DNA of 64,000 nucleotides from Pseudomonadota bacterium. Lineage in GTDB: Bacteria; Myxococcota_A; UBA796; GCA-2862545. The translations under genes were made by a program, and so were the position numbers. The stretch's first letter is position 1; every line of letters begins with the position of its first letter. The notes beneath the pieces were generated by a model. It searched no databases. It had not been told where the DNA came from and was given only the letters and a program-made list of their open reading frames with translations. The stretch lies in assembly GCA_947505245.1 (NCBI GenBank), contig CANNIZ010000017.1, positions 1 to 64,000 of the forward strand, in the 5' to 3' direction. Of this stretch, positions 27,053 to 36,102 are shown piece by piece.

Positions 27053-27966
27053 CCGAGCCCTCGCTGCTCCTATCGTTTCGTGACACGTTCCTCGTGGCGC
27101 GGTTCGAGCTCGTGCGGGCGCGGCGCACCTGGCAGGCGATGGCCGTGATCCTGCTGTTCGCGATCGCGTCGGGGGGCTCGACGTACGGGTTCGTGCAGAT
27201 CCTGCTCGAGATCGAGAACAACCTCGCGGCGTCGCTCGGGGTGCCGCCGACCGACGCCCCCGGGGCCCTCACCGACGTGTTGCTCGGCAGCGACGACCTT
27301 CGGCGCGTGATGCGCGGATTGATCAACGACTGGAGTCTGATCGACGACGTGCTGAAATGGCCTCTGGTCGCGGTGTTCCACTTCTGGACGTCGCTGATCC
27401 TGGTGCCATGGCTGGCAGCGTTTGTAGCGGCGGACACGATCAGCGAGGACGTGCGCACGCGCGCGGTGCGGTTCGAGCTGTTGCGAACCGGGCGCCTGGA
27501 GCTCGTGTACGGGCGGTTCCTCGGGCAATGCCTGCTGCTCGCGATCTCGTTGTTCCTCGCGGGCCTCACGAGCTTCGCCGTCGCGTGGTGGACGATGATC
27601 CTGAACGACCCGCTGTACGTGATGTACGGCCTGCTCGCGATGTCGCTGCGCGCGTTCCTGTGGGGGTTGCCGTTCCTCGGCCTCGGCGTCGCGTGCAGCG
27701 AGTCCGTGAAGTCGCCGACGTGGGCCCGCATCCTCGCGTTGATCGGCACCACGGGAATGTTCATCGGACACGGGATCCTGATCTGGCTGCGCACCAAGGG
27801 CTACGGCTTGTACGTGTCGCCGCTGATCGGCGTCAGTCCGGCCTCGTGGATCCGGTCGTTGTGGGCAGGCGGGCTCGATACAGCGCTGGCGGGCCTGTAC
27901 CTGCCGGCGTTCGCGATGGTGCTCGTCGGGCTCGGGTACCTCGTGCTCGCCCGGAGGGACGCGTGA
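27049..27966 (+). CDS. ABC-2 type permease
   Basis: 305 residues with six hydrophobic helices. The start is TTG at 27049, overlapping the previous stop (TTGA). The motif AADTISEDVRTRAVRFELLRTGRLELVYGRFLGQ between the second and third helices is the coupling segment of ABC-2 permeases of the drug/lipid/copper-processing type. It pairs with the ATPase encoded next (4-nt GTGA overlap). Substrate unknown. Confidence 0.88.
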   Translation: MTEPSLLLSFRDTFLVARFELVRARRTWQAMAVILLFAIASGGSTYGFVQILLEIENNLAASLGVPPTDAPGALTDVLLGSDDLRRVMRGLINDWSLIDDVLKWPLVAVFHFWTSLILVPWLAAFVAADTISEDVRTRAVRFELLRTGRLELVYGRFLGQCLLLAISLFLAGLTSFAVAWWTMILNDPLYVMYGLLAMSLRAFLWGLPFLGLGVACSESVKSPTWARILALIGTTGMFIGHGILIWLRTKGYGLYVSPLIGVSPASWIRSLWAGGLDTALAGLYLPAFAMVLVGLGYLVLARRDA

Positions 27967-28892
27967 ACGCAAGCCCCGCACCGCCCGCGCTCCGGTTCGA
28001 ACGCGTCACCAAGCGGTTCGGCAAGCGGGCCGCGCTCGATTCGCTGTCGTTCGAGGTCCCACAGGGCTCGTTGTGCGGGTTCGTCGGCGCCAACGGCGCT
28101 GGAAAGACCACGACGTTCGCGATCGCAGGCGGCTATTGTGCGCCCGACGAGGGCGTCGTGGACGTGCTCGGCGGCCCGTTCGATCCCTGGCGGCTGAAGG
28201 GGCGGCTCGGGTTGTTGCCGCAAGACGCCGACATCGGCGACCGCCACACCCCGCGCGAATTGCTCGTCCATCTCGCGCGTCTACAGGGCATGACCGCCGC
28301 AAAGGCCGGTCACGACGCGTCCCGCGTGCTCGATCGCGTGCACCTCGACGACCGCGCGGACGTCGCGATCGGCACGTTGTCCCACGGCATGCGTCGTCGC
28401 GTCGCAGTCGCCACCGCACTGCTCGGCTCCCCCGACCTGGTCGTGCTGGACGAGCCCACCGCCGGCCTCGACCCCGTCCAGGTGCGCTCGTTGCGCGATG
28501 TGTTCACGCAGCGCCGCCCCGGCCAGACGTTCGTGGTGAGCACCCACAACCTCGACGAGGTCGAGCGGATCTGCGACTACGTCGTGTTCATCGACCAGGG
28601 ACGGCTCGTAAAACAGGGGCCGATCGACGACGTCGTCGGGCGCGACGAGAGCGCCGCGTGGGTGCTCGGCGCTGCCGTACCGCTCGCGCTGTTGACCGAG
28701 GTCCTGCCGGGGTACACGCTCGAAGCCACCGGCGAGGTGCTGCTCGTGCGCGGGCGCGACCTCGACGCCGCGAGCGTGCACATCGCGCGCGTGCTCGCGG
28801 AGCAGCGGATCCCCGTGCGCGAGGTGCGTCGCGGCGGTTCGCTCGAAGAGCGCTTCTTCGGTGCGTCGCCCGGAGCGGCGCGACCGGGTTAG
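27963..28892 (+). CDS. ABC transporter ATPase
   Basis: 309 residues from GTG at 27963. Walker A is GANGAGKTTT, the Q-loop is LLPQDADIG, the signature is LSHGMRRRVAVATA, Walker B is LVVLDEP, and the switch His is in STHNLDE. A C-terminal extension of about 80 residues is typical of CcmA/NatA-type ABC-2 ATPases. It forms an exporter with the preceding permease. The downstream desaturase starts 8 nt after its stop. Confidence 0.92.
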   Translation: MNASPAPPALRFERVTKRFGKRAALDSLSFEVPQGSLCGFVGANGAGKTTTFAIAGGYCAPDEGVVDVLGGPFDPWRLKGRLGLLPQDADIGDRHTPRELLVHLARLQGMTAAKAGHDASRVLDRVHLDDRADVAIGTLSHGMRRRVAVATALLGSPDLVVLDEPTAGLDPVQVRSLRDVFTQRRPGQTFVVSTHNLDEVERICDYVVFIDQGRLVKQGPIDDVVGRDESAAWVLGAAVPLALLTEVLPGYTLEATGEVLLVRGRDLDAASVHIARVLAEQRIPVREVRRGGSLEERFFGASPGAARPG

Positions 28893-28900
28893 GAGCGGCG

Positions 28901-29731
28901 ATGCGCATCCTCGTCGCCATCGCCGCCCTGCTCGTCATCAACACCGCGTTTGGCCTCGGCAACACCGTCGGCTACCACCGCCTGCTCACCCACCGGGCGT
29001 TCGCCTGCCCGCGGCCCATCTTCGTGCTGCTGACGCTGCTCGGCGCCATGCACGGCGGCTCACCGATGGTGTGGGTCGGGGTTCATCGCCTGCACCACAC
29101 CAAGTCCGACGGTCCAGGTGATCCCCACTCCACGCGCGAAGGCTTCCTGCACGCACATTGCGGCTGGCTGCTCGGCGGAACCAACAACCCGCTGCTTTGC
29201 ATCCCGTTCGCGCTCTCGGGGTTCGGGCAGCAGGGCGCCTTGCTGGTGCACGACATCCGCCGCGTGCTGGGAAAGAACCCGCCTGTGTGGGTGGAATTGT
29301 GCCCGGACCTCGTGAAAGACCCGCTGATGCGCGCGCTCGACACGCCGTTCGTGATGCCCGCGCTGTTCGCGCTCCAGGTCGCGCTCGCGCTGCTCGTCGC
29401 GGGTCCCTGGGGCCTCGTCGGGCTGTGGGCGGTCCACGTCCTCGTCACGAACGGCTCGTGGGCGGTGAATTCGGTCGCCCATTGGCGCGCGTTCGGCGTA
29501 GAGAACTTCGAGAACGGCGACGACAGCCGCGACGTGTGGTGGCTCGCGGCGCTCACCTGGGGCGAGGGCTGGCACAACGCCCACCACCGCTACCCGCGCA
29601 GCGCGCGCCACGGCCTGAAAGGTGGGTTCGACGCTTCGTGGCTCGTGATTCGCGGCATGGAGCGCGTCGGGCTCGCCTGGGACCTTTGGCTGCCGAAGGC
29701 CTACCGCGCGAACAGTCGCCCGACCGCCTGA
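28901..29731 (+). CDS. Acyl-CoA/fatty-acid desaturase, membrane di-iron type
   Basis: 276 residues. The three histidine boxes of delta-9-type desaturases are present: HRLLTH, HRLHH and HNAHH, with membrane helices between them and the conserved NSVAHW before the last box. Such enzymes introduce a cis double bond in membrane acyl chains. The ATG at 28901 is preceded by AGGAG. It is the last gene of the plus-strand run and converges on the methylase gene with a 6-bp gap. The family also includes phospholipid desaturases, so whether the substrate is acyl-CoA or lipid is open. Confidence 0.9.
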   Translation: MRILVAIAALLVINTAFGLGNTVGYHRLLTHRAFACPRPIFVLLTLLGAMHGGSPMVWVGVHRLHHTKSDGPGDPHSTREGFLHAHCGWLLGGTNNPLLCIPFALSGFGQQGALLVHDIRRVLGKNPPVWVELCPDLVKDPLMRALDTPFVMPALFALQVALALLVAGPWGLVGLWAVHVLVTNGSWAVNSVAHWRAFGVENFENGDDSRDVWWLAALTWGEGWHNAHHRYPRSARHGLKGGFDASWLVIRGMERVGLAWDLWLPKAYRANSRPTA

Positions 29732-29737
29732 TCCCGC

Positions 29738-31297
29738 TCACGTCACGAGTCGACGCAACGCAAGGGTCCCCGCGCGAACCGTTCCGATGGCCGCTTCGGT
29801 GGACGCCGACAGCGCATCCCGCTGCGCGACCACGTCGTCAGGTACGGTGAGTTCGAGCAACGCGTCCCGGGGAACCCGAGGGTGATGCCCACCCTCCTGA
29901 GCAGCCGCGAGGGCCTGCTGCACCCGCGACGAAAGCAGGAACGGGACCAGGAACGCGACGCTCCGCGCGTGCTTCGATCGCAGCACGTAGAACTCGGTGC
30001 TGCACAACACAGCCCCAACGTCCGGATCGACCCACCCGACCTGGCGCAAATACGGGCGCAGGCGGCTCACCAGCACGTCGCCGGGCCGCGCCTGCCGCTT
30101 CTGGCTGCCGAGCTCGGAGACCGGCGGCGGCGGGCTGACGATGCCCTCCGCGACGTGCGTGGTGTCGAGCACGACGGTGGGCGACTCGATCGCGGCGACC
30201 GACTCCCCGACCAGATCGACGAGGTCCGCGAGGCGGACCCCACCCGCCACGCTGCGACGAGGATCGTAGCGCTCGGGCGCGAGCACGTCGCCGTCGACGA
30301 GGTCCTTCACTGCGCGCTCTGCGACGGCTCCGTCGACCTCGAACCGGATCACGGAGTCGGGCGTCGCGGGCTCGCGCACGCCGACCAGGAGCACGGTGCG
30401 CTGCGACGTGTGGGGCAGAAACGCGTCGTGCGGCAACGCCACGACCTCGGTCGGACGCAGGTGTTCGAGCAGCCACTGGCGGACGAACCCGAACGACTTC
30501 GCGCCCACCTTGTTGTGCGGGAGCACGATCGCGAGCCGCCCGCCGGGCTTCAGCAGCCGCACGCAACGTTCAAGGAACAACACGTCGCGCTCCACGCGCC
30601 GACCCGGCCGGGCAAGGTCGAACCCCTCGACGTCGCCGACGTCACCGGCGAACGGCGGGTTGGTGAGCACGACGTCCGCAAACCCCTCCGGGCCGGCGAG
30701 CCCGCCCGCGTGGGAGACCGCCGAACACGACGCACCCGCCGCCGCGAGCAGCACCCGCGCCGTGCGCACCGCGCGCATGTCCAGGTCGGTGCCGCGCACG
30801 TCGATTCCCGGAGCCCACGCGTGGAACAGGAACGCGCCCGACCCGCACGCCGGATCCACCACGACCTCGCCGGGCTTCGGGGCGACGCGACGCACCGCGT
30901 CCTTCACGATCGCGCGCGGCGTGAAGAATTGGCCCTTCTCACCCTTGGCGACCCGGCTCGTCAGGTGCTCGAACACCGCGTCCAACACGGCCCCATCACC
31001 GAGGTTCACCGGGTCGAGCACCTCGACGCACCGCTTCACGACGTCGCGTGAGAGCCGCGTCTTGCGGTCGTCGAGCACGCCCGGCCACCGCACCGCCGCG
31101 TCCGCGAGCAGCGCGTCGATCGACTCCGGGCCGCGCACCGCGAGCAACCACGGCCACGGCCCGTGCGCGAGCCGGGCGACGAGCAGCTTCAGCACCTCGG
31201 AGAACGCGTCCTCGCCAGATCCGGCGGTGACGAGCTCGTGAAGCCGTTGGGCGACGGACTCGGGATCGGCGGGATCGAAGCGGTGGCGGCGGCTCAT
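29738..31297 (-). CDS. N6-adenine DNA methyltransferase with specificity-like C-terminus
   Basis: 519 residues from ATG at 31297. After about 110 N-terminal residues comes a type I HsdM-like catalytic domain: GQFFTPRAIV, the SAM-binding DPACGSGAF, and the adenine-methylase motif NPPF. From about residue 340 the protein resembles a target-recognition (HsdS-like) domain, with PGDVLVSRLRPYLRQVG and SSRVQQAL. Modification and specificity are thus in one chain, and no restriction subunit is adjacent, so it may be an orphan methylase. The start lies 3 bp from the short inverted-repeat element at 31301-31499 and lacks a clear ribosome-binding site; the open frame runs on into that element to 31372, so the native 5' region may have been replaced. 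Confidence 0.85.
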   Translation of the reverse strand: MSRRHRFDPADPESVAQRLHELVTAGSGEDAFSEVLKLLVARLAHGPWPWLLAVRGPESIDALLADAAVRWPGVLDDRKTRLSRDVVKRCVEVLDPVNLGDGAVLDAVFEHLTSRVAKGEKGQFFTPRAIVKDAVRRVAPKPGEVVVDPACGSGAFLFHAWAPGIDVRGTDLDMRAVRTARVLLAAAGASCSAVSHAGGLAGPEGFADVVLTNPPFAGDVGDVEGFDLARPGRRVERDVLFLERCVRLLKPGGRLAIVLPHNKVGAKSFGFVRQWLLEHLRPTEVVALPHDAFLPHTSQRTVLLVGVREPATPDSVIRFEVDGAVAERAVKDLVDGDVLAPERYDPRRSVAGGVRLADLVDLVGESVAAIESPTVVLDTTHVAEGIVSPPPPVSELGSQKRQARPGDVLVSRLRPYLRQVGWVDPDVGAVLCSTEFYVLRSKHARSVAFLVPFLLSSRVQQALAAAQEGGHHPRVPRDALLELTVPDDVVAQRDALSASTEAAIGTVRAGTLALRRLVT

Positions 31298-31300
31298 CGG

Positions 31301-31499
31301 GAAGCCAGCCCCCGCCAATTTCGCGGATCGGCGAGCCAGCCGGTTCGAATTTCGCTTTTGAGGGGTGCGCACCCGAGATGGGCCAGCTGCCTGACGAGCG
31401 AACGCCGTGAATCGCCCACCACCGCGGAAGGTCGGCCCACCATACGAAAGTCGACGGGGCTGGCTCGCCCAGAAGCGAAATTCGGAGGGGCTGGCTCGC
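31301..31499. repeat. Element with four 25-bp repeats, paired and inverted
   Basis: Four copies of a 25-bp motif GCGAAATTCG..GGGGCTGGCTCGC are present: 31301-31325 and 31331-31355 on the minus strand, 31444-31468 and 31475-31499 on the plus strand. Copies within a pair are 30-31 bp apart (about three helical turns), and the two pairs face each other across about 90 bp of unrelated sequence. This is what a short non-autonomous transposable element with two transposase-binding sites per end would look like (IS21-type ends are organised like this). A regulatory operator is the alternative. It fills the gap between the methylase start and the stop of the malate-synthase-like gene. Confidence 0.7.
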
Positions 31500-31514
31500 G
31501 TCGGTGGTCGGGAA

Positions 31515-33545
31515 TCATGTGAACTTGCCTGGGCACAGCGCCTGCGCAGCCGCCCACGGGTCCGCCGCGTCGCGCACCGCCGGGAACGTGAACGGCAGCG
31601 CGAGCTCGGTCACGAACTCAGGCGGGTTCGGCGCGGTGACGAGCTGGCGGAGCAGCTTGGCGGCCACCGGATACCAGCGCGCGGCCTCCCCCTGCCAGCG
31701 CACCTGAATGCGCCGCGTCGCGGTGTCCTCCGAGGCCCGCAGGAACGCGAGCTCGTCCGCCAGCACCGCGTCGAACGCGGCGGTGTCGACGCGGCCGTGA
31801 TGAACCTCGGCCCACAGCTCCCAGCGGCTGCGCTCCGTGGTGGCGAGGTCGTCCATGATGCGCACGAAGACCTTCTCGCCGCGGGCGTTCTTCAGCGTCG
31901 CAGGCAGCGCCACGCAGCCGTTTCCGCTCAACCAGTCCGCCAGGTACTGCAGCGCCTGGAACACGTTGTAGCGGACCTCCTCGGGGTCGTCGTTCGAGAT
32001 CACCGGCGACGTGTTGATGTCCGCCGCGAGCACGCCGCGCAGGTAGCGAGCATCTCCCCGCGCAAGACCGGGGACGTCGCCCTTCGCGATGAACGCGAGC
32101 AGCGGCCCCTGCTCTTCGGGATCGGGCACGAGAGCGCGCACCAGATCGAGGTACACGGCGTCGGCCGGGTCGCGCTCTTGCCGCCGCCAGGCGTGTACCA
32201 GGGCGATAGCGATCCGCACGAAGTCGGGGTGGGCGATCCAGAACCCGTCCAGGCCGCGCCGCAGCTGGGTCGTCACGTCCTTCACGAAGCCGACCATGCT
32301 GACCGCGAACGAGGCGGGCTCAGCGTCGTCGAACAACACGCCGTACATGCCGCCGAGCTTGAGCGCGCCGATCGGGCCGAGGTCGCTCACGAGGATGCGA
32401 TGCGACTCGCGGATGTTGTTGATCACGATGTTCGGGTCGGCCTTCACCGGGATGCGGTACCGCGGGTCGTAGCGGAACAGGCGCGCGGTGGACGCGAGGA
32501 AGTCGTGCCAGCCGAGGCTGCCGCCGAGGAAGTGCGGCCCGAACGCGTGGGCGATCTCGCGGATTCGAAAGATCGCGCGCGGGTTCTCGAACACGACCAT
32601 GACCCGCACGCTGCCGCGAACGTAGCGGGGGTCGCGCGCGTGGACCGCGGCTTCGGTCGTCTCGATCAGGAACCGGAAGTACGCAGCCTCCTCTTCGTTC
32701 TCGAGCTTTGGAACGTACACGACCAGCGCTTCGGGCCGCGTCCGGTTGTGCCACACGTGCTGCACGAGGTCGAACAGGTGCAGCGGCAGCGGGTTCCCGT
32801 CGAGCACGTGGCTGCCGTCGGGGATGGCGAGGCCGGGGACGCGCTTGATCGGCTTTGAAAGGCCGTCGGCGGCGAGGCGATAGGACTTTCCGTTCGGGGC
32901 GTCGAACGCGATCGTCCGATCAAAGCAGGTGATCAAATTTTCGCAAGCGCGTAAAAAGCTCTCCATCACGGGCGTCTTGCTGTCTTCGTCGTCGGCTCCC
33001 CAACGCGGCACCTGGCCCGACTCGGCGACCAGCGCGGCGACCAGCGCGGGCTCGTCAGGCCGCACACGGTGCAGCGCGTTCATCGCGTTGATCGACATGC
33101 GCGCCGTGTCAGGCGGGCCGAACAACGTGATCTGGTCGCCCGCGATGAACGCGGGAACCTCCACCTTCTGCTCGGGCACCGGCCGCCCGGACGGCCCGCA
33201 AACGACCCGGCCCATCGCGTCGACCCTGCCGATCACCGTGGAGTACTGCGGATCATCGAACGCGAGCGGGGCGTTGTGTTCGACGCACGACGTCGTCTGC
33301 GCGTCAAAGAAGGCGCGGTCGACCACGCGCTGTTCGAGCACGGTCGCCAGGCGTTCGTAGGTGGCGCGGTACACGTCACACACCAACGCGAGCGCTTCAG
33401 GCGACTCGATCGCGGGGAAGGCCACCTGCAGCCCCACGGCGACGCGCAGCCCCGGCACGCCGGGCACGGGCTCCGCGTCCGCCGTCAGGCGTTCGAGCAG
33501 CGAAGTGGGGAGGAACGCGCGGTACGCAGGGACGTCGATCGGCAT
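31515..33545 (-). CDS. Malate-synthase-like enzyme
   Basis: 676 residues, between malate synthase A (about 530) and G (about 720). Family landmarks appear in order: EHNAPLAFDD, YVPKLENEEEAAYF, the acetyl-CoA/metal segment VRVMVVFENPRAIFRIREIAHAF, GLDGFWIAHPDFVRIA (normally DGTWVAHP), QYLADWLSGNGCVAL, and the catalytic-base region MDDLATTERSRWELWAEVHHG. Malate synthase condenses glyoxylate with acetyl-CoA in the glyoxylate shunt. The departures from canonical motifs and the unusual length leave room for a different acyl-CoA/oxoacid substrate. No isocitrate lyase gene is in this window. Confidence 0.8.
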   Translation of the reverse strand: MPIDVPAYRAFLPTSLLERLTADAEPVPGVPGLRVAVGLQVAFPAIESPEALALVCDVYRATYERLATVLEQRVVDRAFFDAQTTSCVEHNAPLAFDDPQYSTVIGRVDAMGRVVCGPSGRPVPEQKVEVPAFIAGDQITLFGPPDTARMSINAMNALHRVRPDEPALVAALVAESGQVPRWGADDEDSKTPVMESFLRACENLITCFDRTIAFDAPNGKSYRLAADGLSKPIKRVPGLAIPDGSHVLDGNPLPLHLFDLVQHVWHNRTRPEALVVYVPKLENEEEAAYFRFLIETTEAAVHARDPRYVRGSVRVMVVFENPRAIFRIREIAHAFGPHFLGGSLGWHDFLASTARLFRYDPRYRIPVKADPNIVINNIRESHRILVSDLGPIGALKLGGMYGVLFDDAEPASFAVSMVGFVKDVTTQLRRGLDGFWIAHPDFVRIAIALVHAWRRQERDPADAVYLDLVRALVPDPEEQGPLLAFIAKGDVPGLARGDARYLRGVLAADINTSPVISNDDPEEVRYNVFQALQYLADWLSGNGCVALPATLKNARGEKVFVRIMDDLATTERSRWELWAEVHHGRVDTAAFDAVLADELAFLRASEDTATRRIQVRWQGEAARWYPVAAKLLRQLVTAPNPPEFVTELALPFTFPAVRDAADPWAAAQALCPGKFT

Positions 33546-33563
33546 ACCGCCGAGACTACACCG

Positions 33564-34658
33564 CTAGCGCTCGGACGCGTAAAGCGTGATCCGCGTCCCA
33601 CCCGACGGGAAGGTGAGCACAGGTTCGAGCTGCATCTTGATGTCGGCGAGGAAGCTCCGATCGGGGCTCAGCACGGCGAGACCCCAACCCGAAAACTTGC
33701 CGTGCATCGCGTCCCCGAGCGACCGCCACGCGGGCTCGCGCCGCTCGATGCGGTCTCCCCACGGCGGGTTTGCCACGACCAGACCGTGATCCGCGGGCGC
33801 CTCGAGGTTTCGCACGTCGCTCTCGACGATCGAGATCCGCTTCGTGACCTGCGCCCGGTCGGCGTTCTCGCGCGTCGCTCGGATCGCGCCGGCGTCGCGG
33901 TCCGCCGCCACGATCGGCGCCTGTCCACGCGAAATTGGTTTCTTGTCGAGCGCGGTCCACGCCCGCTTGTCGAATGACGGCCAGGTGAGGAACCCGAACT
34001 TTCCGCGCGTACCCGGAGCGTGGCCCATCGCCATGCCGGCGGCCTCGATCGCGAACGTCCCGGAGCCGCACATCGGGTCGACGAGCGGCTCGTCGGGCGT
34101 CCAGCCGACCGCGAGCAACACGGCCGCAGCGAGGTTCTCGCGGAGCGGCGCCTTCGCGGTCGCGAGCCGCCAGCCGCGCCGATGCAGCAGATCGCCCGAC
34201 GCGTCGACGCGCAGCTTCGCCTTCTCGTCTTCGATCACGCACTGCACGCGAAACGGCTCGCGCGGGGGACGGGGACCGGGAAGTCGCGGCCCGCGCAGCG
34301 AGTCGCTGATCGCGAGCTCGATCTTTTTCGAGAAGGTCGCCGCGAAGCGGTGCTGGTGCCCCTCGGTGATGATCTTCACCTCGATCGGCTGACCGGGGAC
34401 GACGAAGTCCTTCCACGGCAGCGCGCGTGCGCCGCGGGCGACCTCCTCCAACGACCGCGCCTTGGTGCCGCCGAGCTCCACCGTGACGCGCCCAGCGAGG
34501 CGGCTGTTGCGGTGCACGAGCGCCAGGTTCTTCGACGTCGCCTCGAACGCCACCCCGCCCGGCTCCACGTCCCCGGTGACGCCGAGTTCGGCGAGCTCAG
34601 CGTGCAGCACCCGCTCGAGGCCGGGGGCGATGGCGGCGAACGCCTTGTGGTTCTTCAT
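33564..34658 (-). CDS. THUMP-domain RNA guanine-N2 methyltransferase, RlmL-like
   Basis: 364 residues. The N-terminal 60 residues resemble the ferredoxin-like region, followed by a THUMP domain (65-150). The Rossmann methylase domain has VDPMCGSGTFAIEAAGMAMG (SAM loop) and the catalytic NPPWGDRI. This matches the RlmL/Trm14 group that makes N2-methylguanosine in 23S rRNA (m2G2445) or tRNA. It corresponds to the N-terminal half of gamma-proteobacterial RlmKL, the single-function form usual elsewhere. It lies between the malate-synthase-like gene (18 bp) and the lytic transglycosylase gene (16 bp), all on the minus strand. Confidence 0.88.
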   Translation of the reverse strand: MKNHKAFAAIAPGLERVLHAELAELGVTGDVEPGGVAFEATSKNLALVHRNSRLAGRVTVELGGTKARSLEEVARGARALPWKDFVVPGQPIEVKIITEGHQHRFAATFSKKIELAISDSLRGPRLPGPRPPREPFRVQCVIEDEKAKLRVDASGDLLHRRGWRLATAKAPLRENLAAAVLLAVGWTPDEPLVDPMCGSGTFAIEAAGMAMGHAPGTRGKFGFLTWPSFDKRAWTALDKKPISRGQAPIVAADRDAGAIRATRENADRAQVTKRISIVESDVRNLEAPADHGLVVANPPWGDRIERREPAWRSLGDAMHGKFSGWGLAVLSPDRSFLADIKMQLEPVLTFPSGGTRITLYASER

Positions 34659-34674
34659 GCCCGCCGACTAACGC

Positions 34675-36102
34675 TCAGCGAAGGTCGCTGGGGGTCGGGA
34701 GGTTGAACTGGGTGCAGTAATGACCACTGTCGGTGTACTTGGCCCAGCCCGCGAACGCCGGCATGTCCGCGTGGTTCTGCCCGTAGTAGCAGACCGCGAG
34801 CATGTGCCTCGCGACGATCGGGTACGCGTAGTGCTGGGTCTCCGCGTGCAGCATCGAGCCGCAGTACTCGTCGCCCCGTGGCCCGTTGTTGGTGAGGTCG
34901 ATCCCGCCTTCGCCGAGCTCGGGTTTGGGCATGTCGTCCGGGTTCGTGCAGGTGATCGTCGCGCCGTAGAAATTCGAAACCTCTGACGGCGGCACCGACC
35001 TCGCGAACTTCTTGAACGCGGGAAGCAGGTTGCTCTTCTTCGCGACGCCGTAACGAGCGTCGTCGTAGCCGGCGTTGTGAGACAACAAGGCGATCTGCAC
35101 CAGCGCGCCGGAGTCCCGCAGCACCGGATCGGCCCACACCTCCTTCAGCGCTGTGATCGACGCCGCGGTGCTGAGGCCGAGGTTCGAGCGGTCGTCGACG
35201 TCGCACCGCGAGATGCGGCATTGGCCGCCGCCCGAGATGTACACGGCGTTCTTGAAAAGGCCCGCCGGGGGGACGACGTCGCCCGACGCGGGCTCCCAGG
35301 TGCCCTCGGCGTCCTTGAGATGGCAGCCCTTCACCTTCAATCCGTACCGATTCGCCACCTCCGGCATCAGCTGCCACCAGCCCACCGCGCACGCGTTGCT
35401 CTGCAGGTCCGGCAGGTAGGCCGACTCACGGAACGGGATCCCCGCGAAGACCTCGGGGAGATCGGCCGCGTGCAGGTCGTCCACGACCTCCGCGTAGGTG
35501 TCCTTGACGTCCTCGAGCCGGCGAAAGAACCGCTTATACTGTACTTGTTCGAGCGTGGACGCCACCACATGCTCGTAGAACGGCCGATCCCAGAGCGTCG
35601 GATCGCTCACCAGCTCGGCTCGACCGCTCGCCGCGGCGTTGTAGGTCATCACGAAGTCGCGGAACGGCTCTTCAAGCCCGGCCATCAGCCCGCTTTCTTC
35701 GAGCGCCCTCCGGTCCACCGTCGCAAAGTCGGTGAAGTACTCGCCTTCGACGCGCGGTCCGAAGTCGTCCGCGTAGGAGACGTGGAAATGGCTCGCCTCC
35801 TCGACCGCGACGTAGACCACGCCCGACGCCGCGAACAACGCGGTCGCAGCGACCGCACCCACCGCCGCCCAGCGCCACGGCTTGCCTGCCGACCTTTGAG
35901 GTCGAACCCTCAAGAAGCGTTGCTCGAGATCCGGCGGGACGGCCTCGACGACCGCGGTCCACGGCTTGAGCCGGGTGTCGAACCACACCCGGAACTCGGG
36001 ATCGGCGTCGAGCGCGAGCGCGACCTCATCGGGCAGGTCACCCACGCCGGTACGGTCCCAGGCCTCGACGATCCCCTGAAGACGAACGTAATTGACGGTC
36101 AT
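34675..36102 (-). CDS. Membrane-anchored lytic transglycosylase with anti-sigma-like N-terminus
   Basis: 475 residues. Residues 1-75 are cytoplasmic and resemble a short anti-sigma-type region; one membrane helix follows (77-99); the rest is extracytoplasmic. Residues 215-400 are an SLT lytic transglycosylase domain with the catalytic Glu226 in GIPFRESAYLP, then NACAVGWWQLMPEVANRYGL and LSHNAGYDDA. Lytic transglycosylases cleave peptidoglycan between MurNAc and GlcNAc. The gene overlaps the ECF sigma factor by 4 nt (ATGA), the usual position of the cognate anti-sigma factor. I infer that this protein both holds the sigma factor and senses or edits peptidoglycan. The cytoplasmic part is short and shows no ZAS motif, so anti-sigma function is inferred from position and topology. 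Confidence 0.82.
   Translation of the reverse strand: MTVNYVRLQGIVEAWDRTGVGDLPDEVALALDADPEFRVWFDTRLKPWTAVVEAVPPDLEQRFLRVRPQRSAGKPWRWAAVGAVAATALFAASGVVYVAVEEASHFHVSYADDFGPRVEGEYFTDFATVDRRALEESGLMAGLEEPFRDFVMTYNAAASGRAELVSDPTLWDRPFYEHVVASTLEQVQYKRFFRRLEDVKDTYAEVVDDLHAADLPEVFAGIPFRESAYLPDLQSNACAVGWWQLMPEVANRYGLKVKGCHLKDAEGTWEPASGDVVPPAGLFKNAVYISGGGQCRISRCDVDDRSNLGLSTAASITALKEVWADPVLRDSGALVQIALLSHNAGYDDARYGVAKKSNLLPAFKKFARSVPPSEVSNFYGATITCTNPDDMPKPELGEGGIDLTNNGPRGDEYCGSMLHAETQHYAYPIVARHMLAVCYYGQNHADMPAFAGWAKYTDSGHYCTQFNLPTPSDLR

Noticed and set aside
31301-31499. CRISPR-like array
   Set aside because: Only four copies, in two opposite orientations, with 5-6 bp between paired copies; this does not fit a repeat-spacer array.
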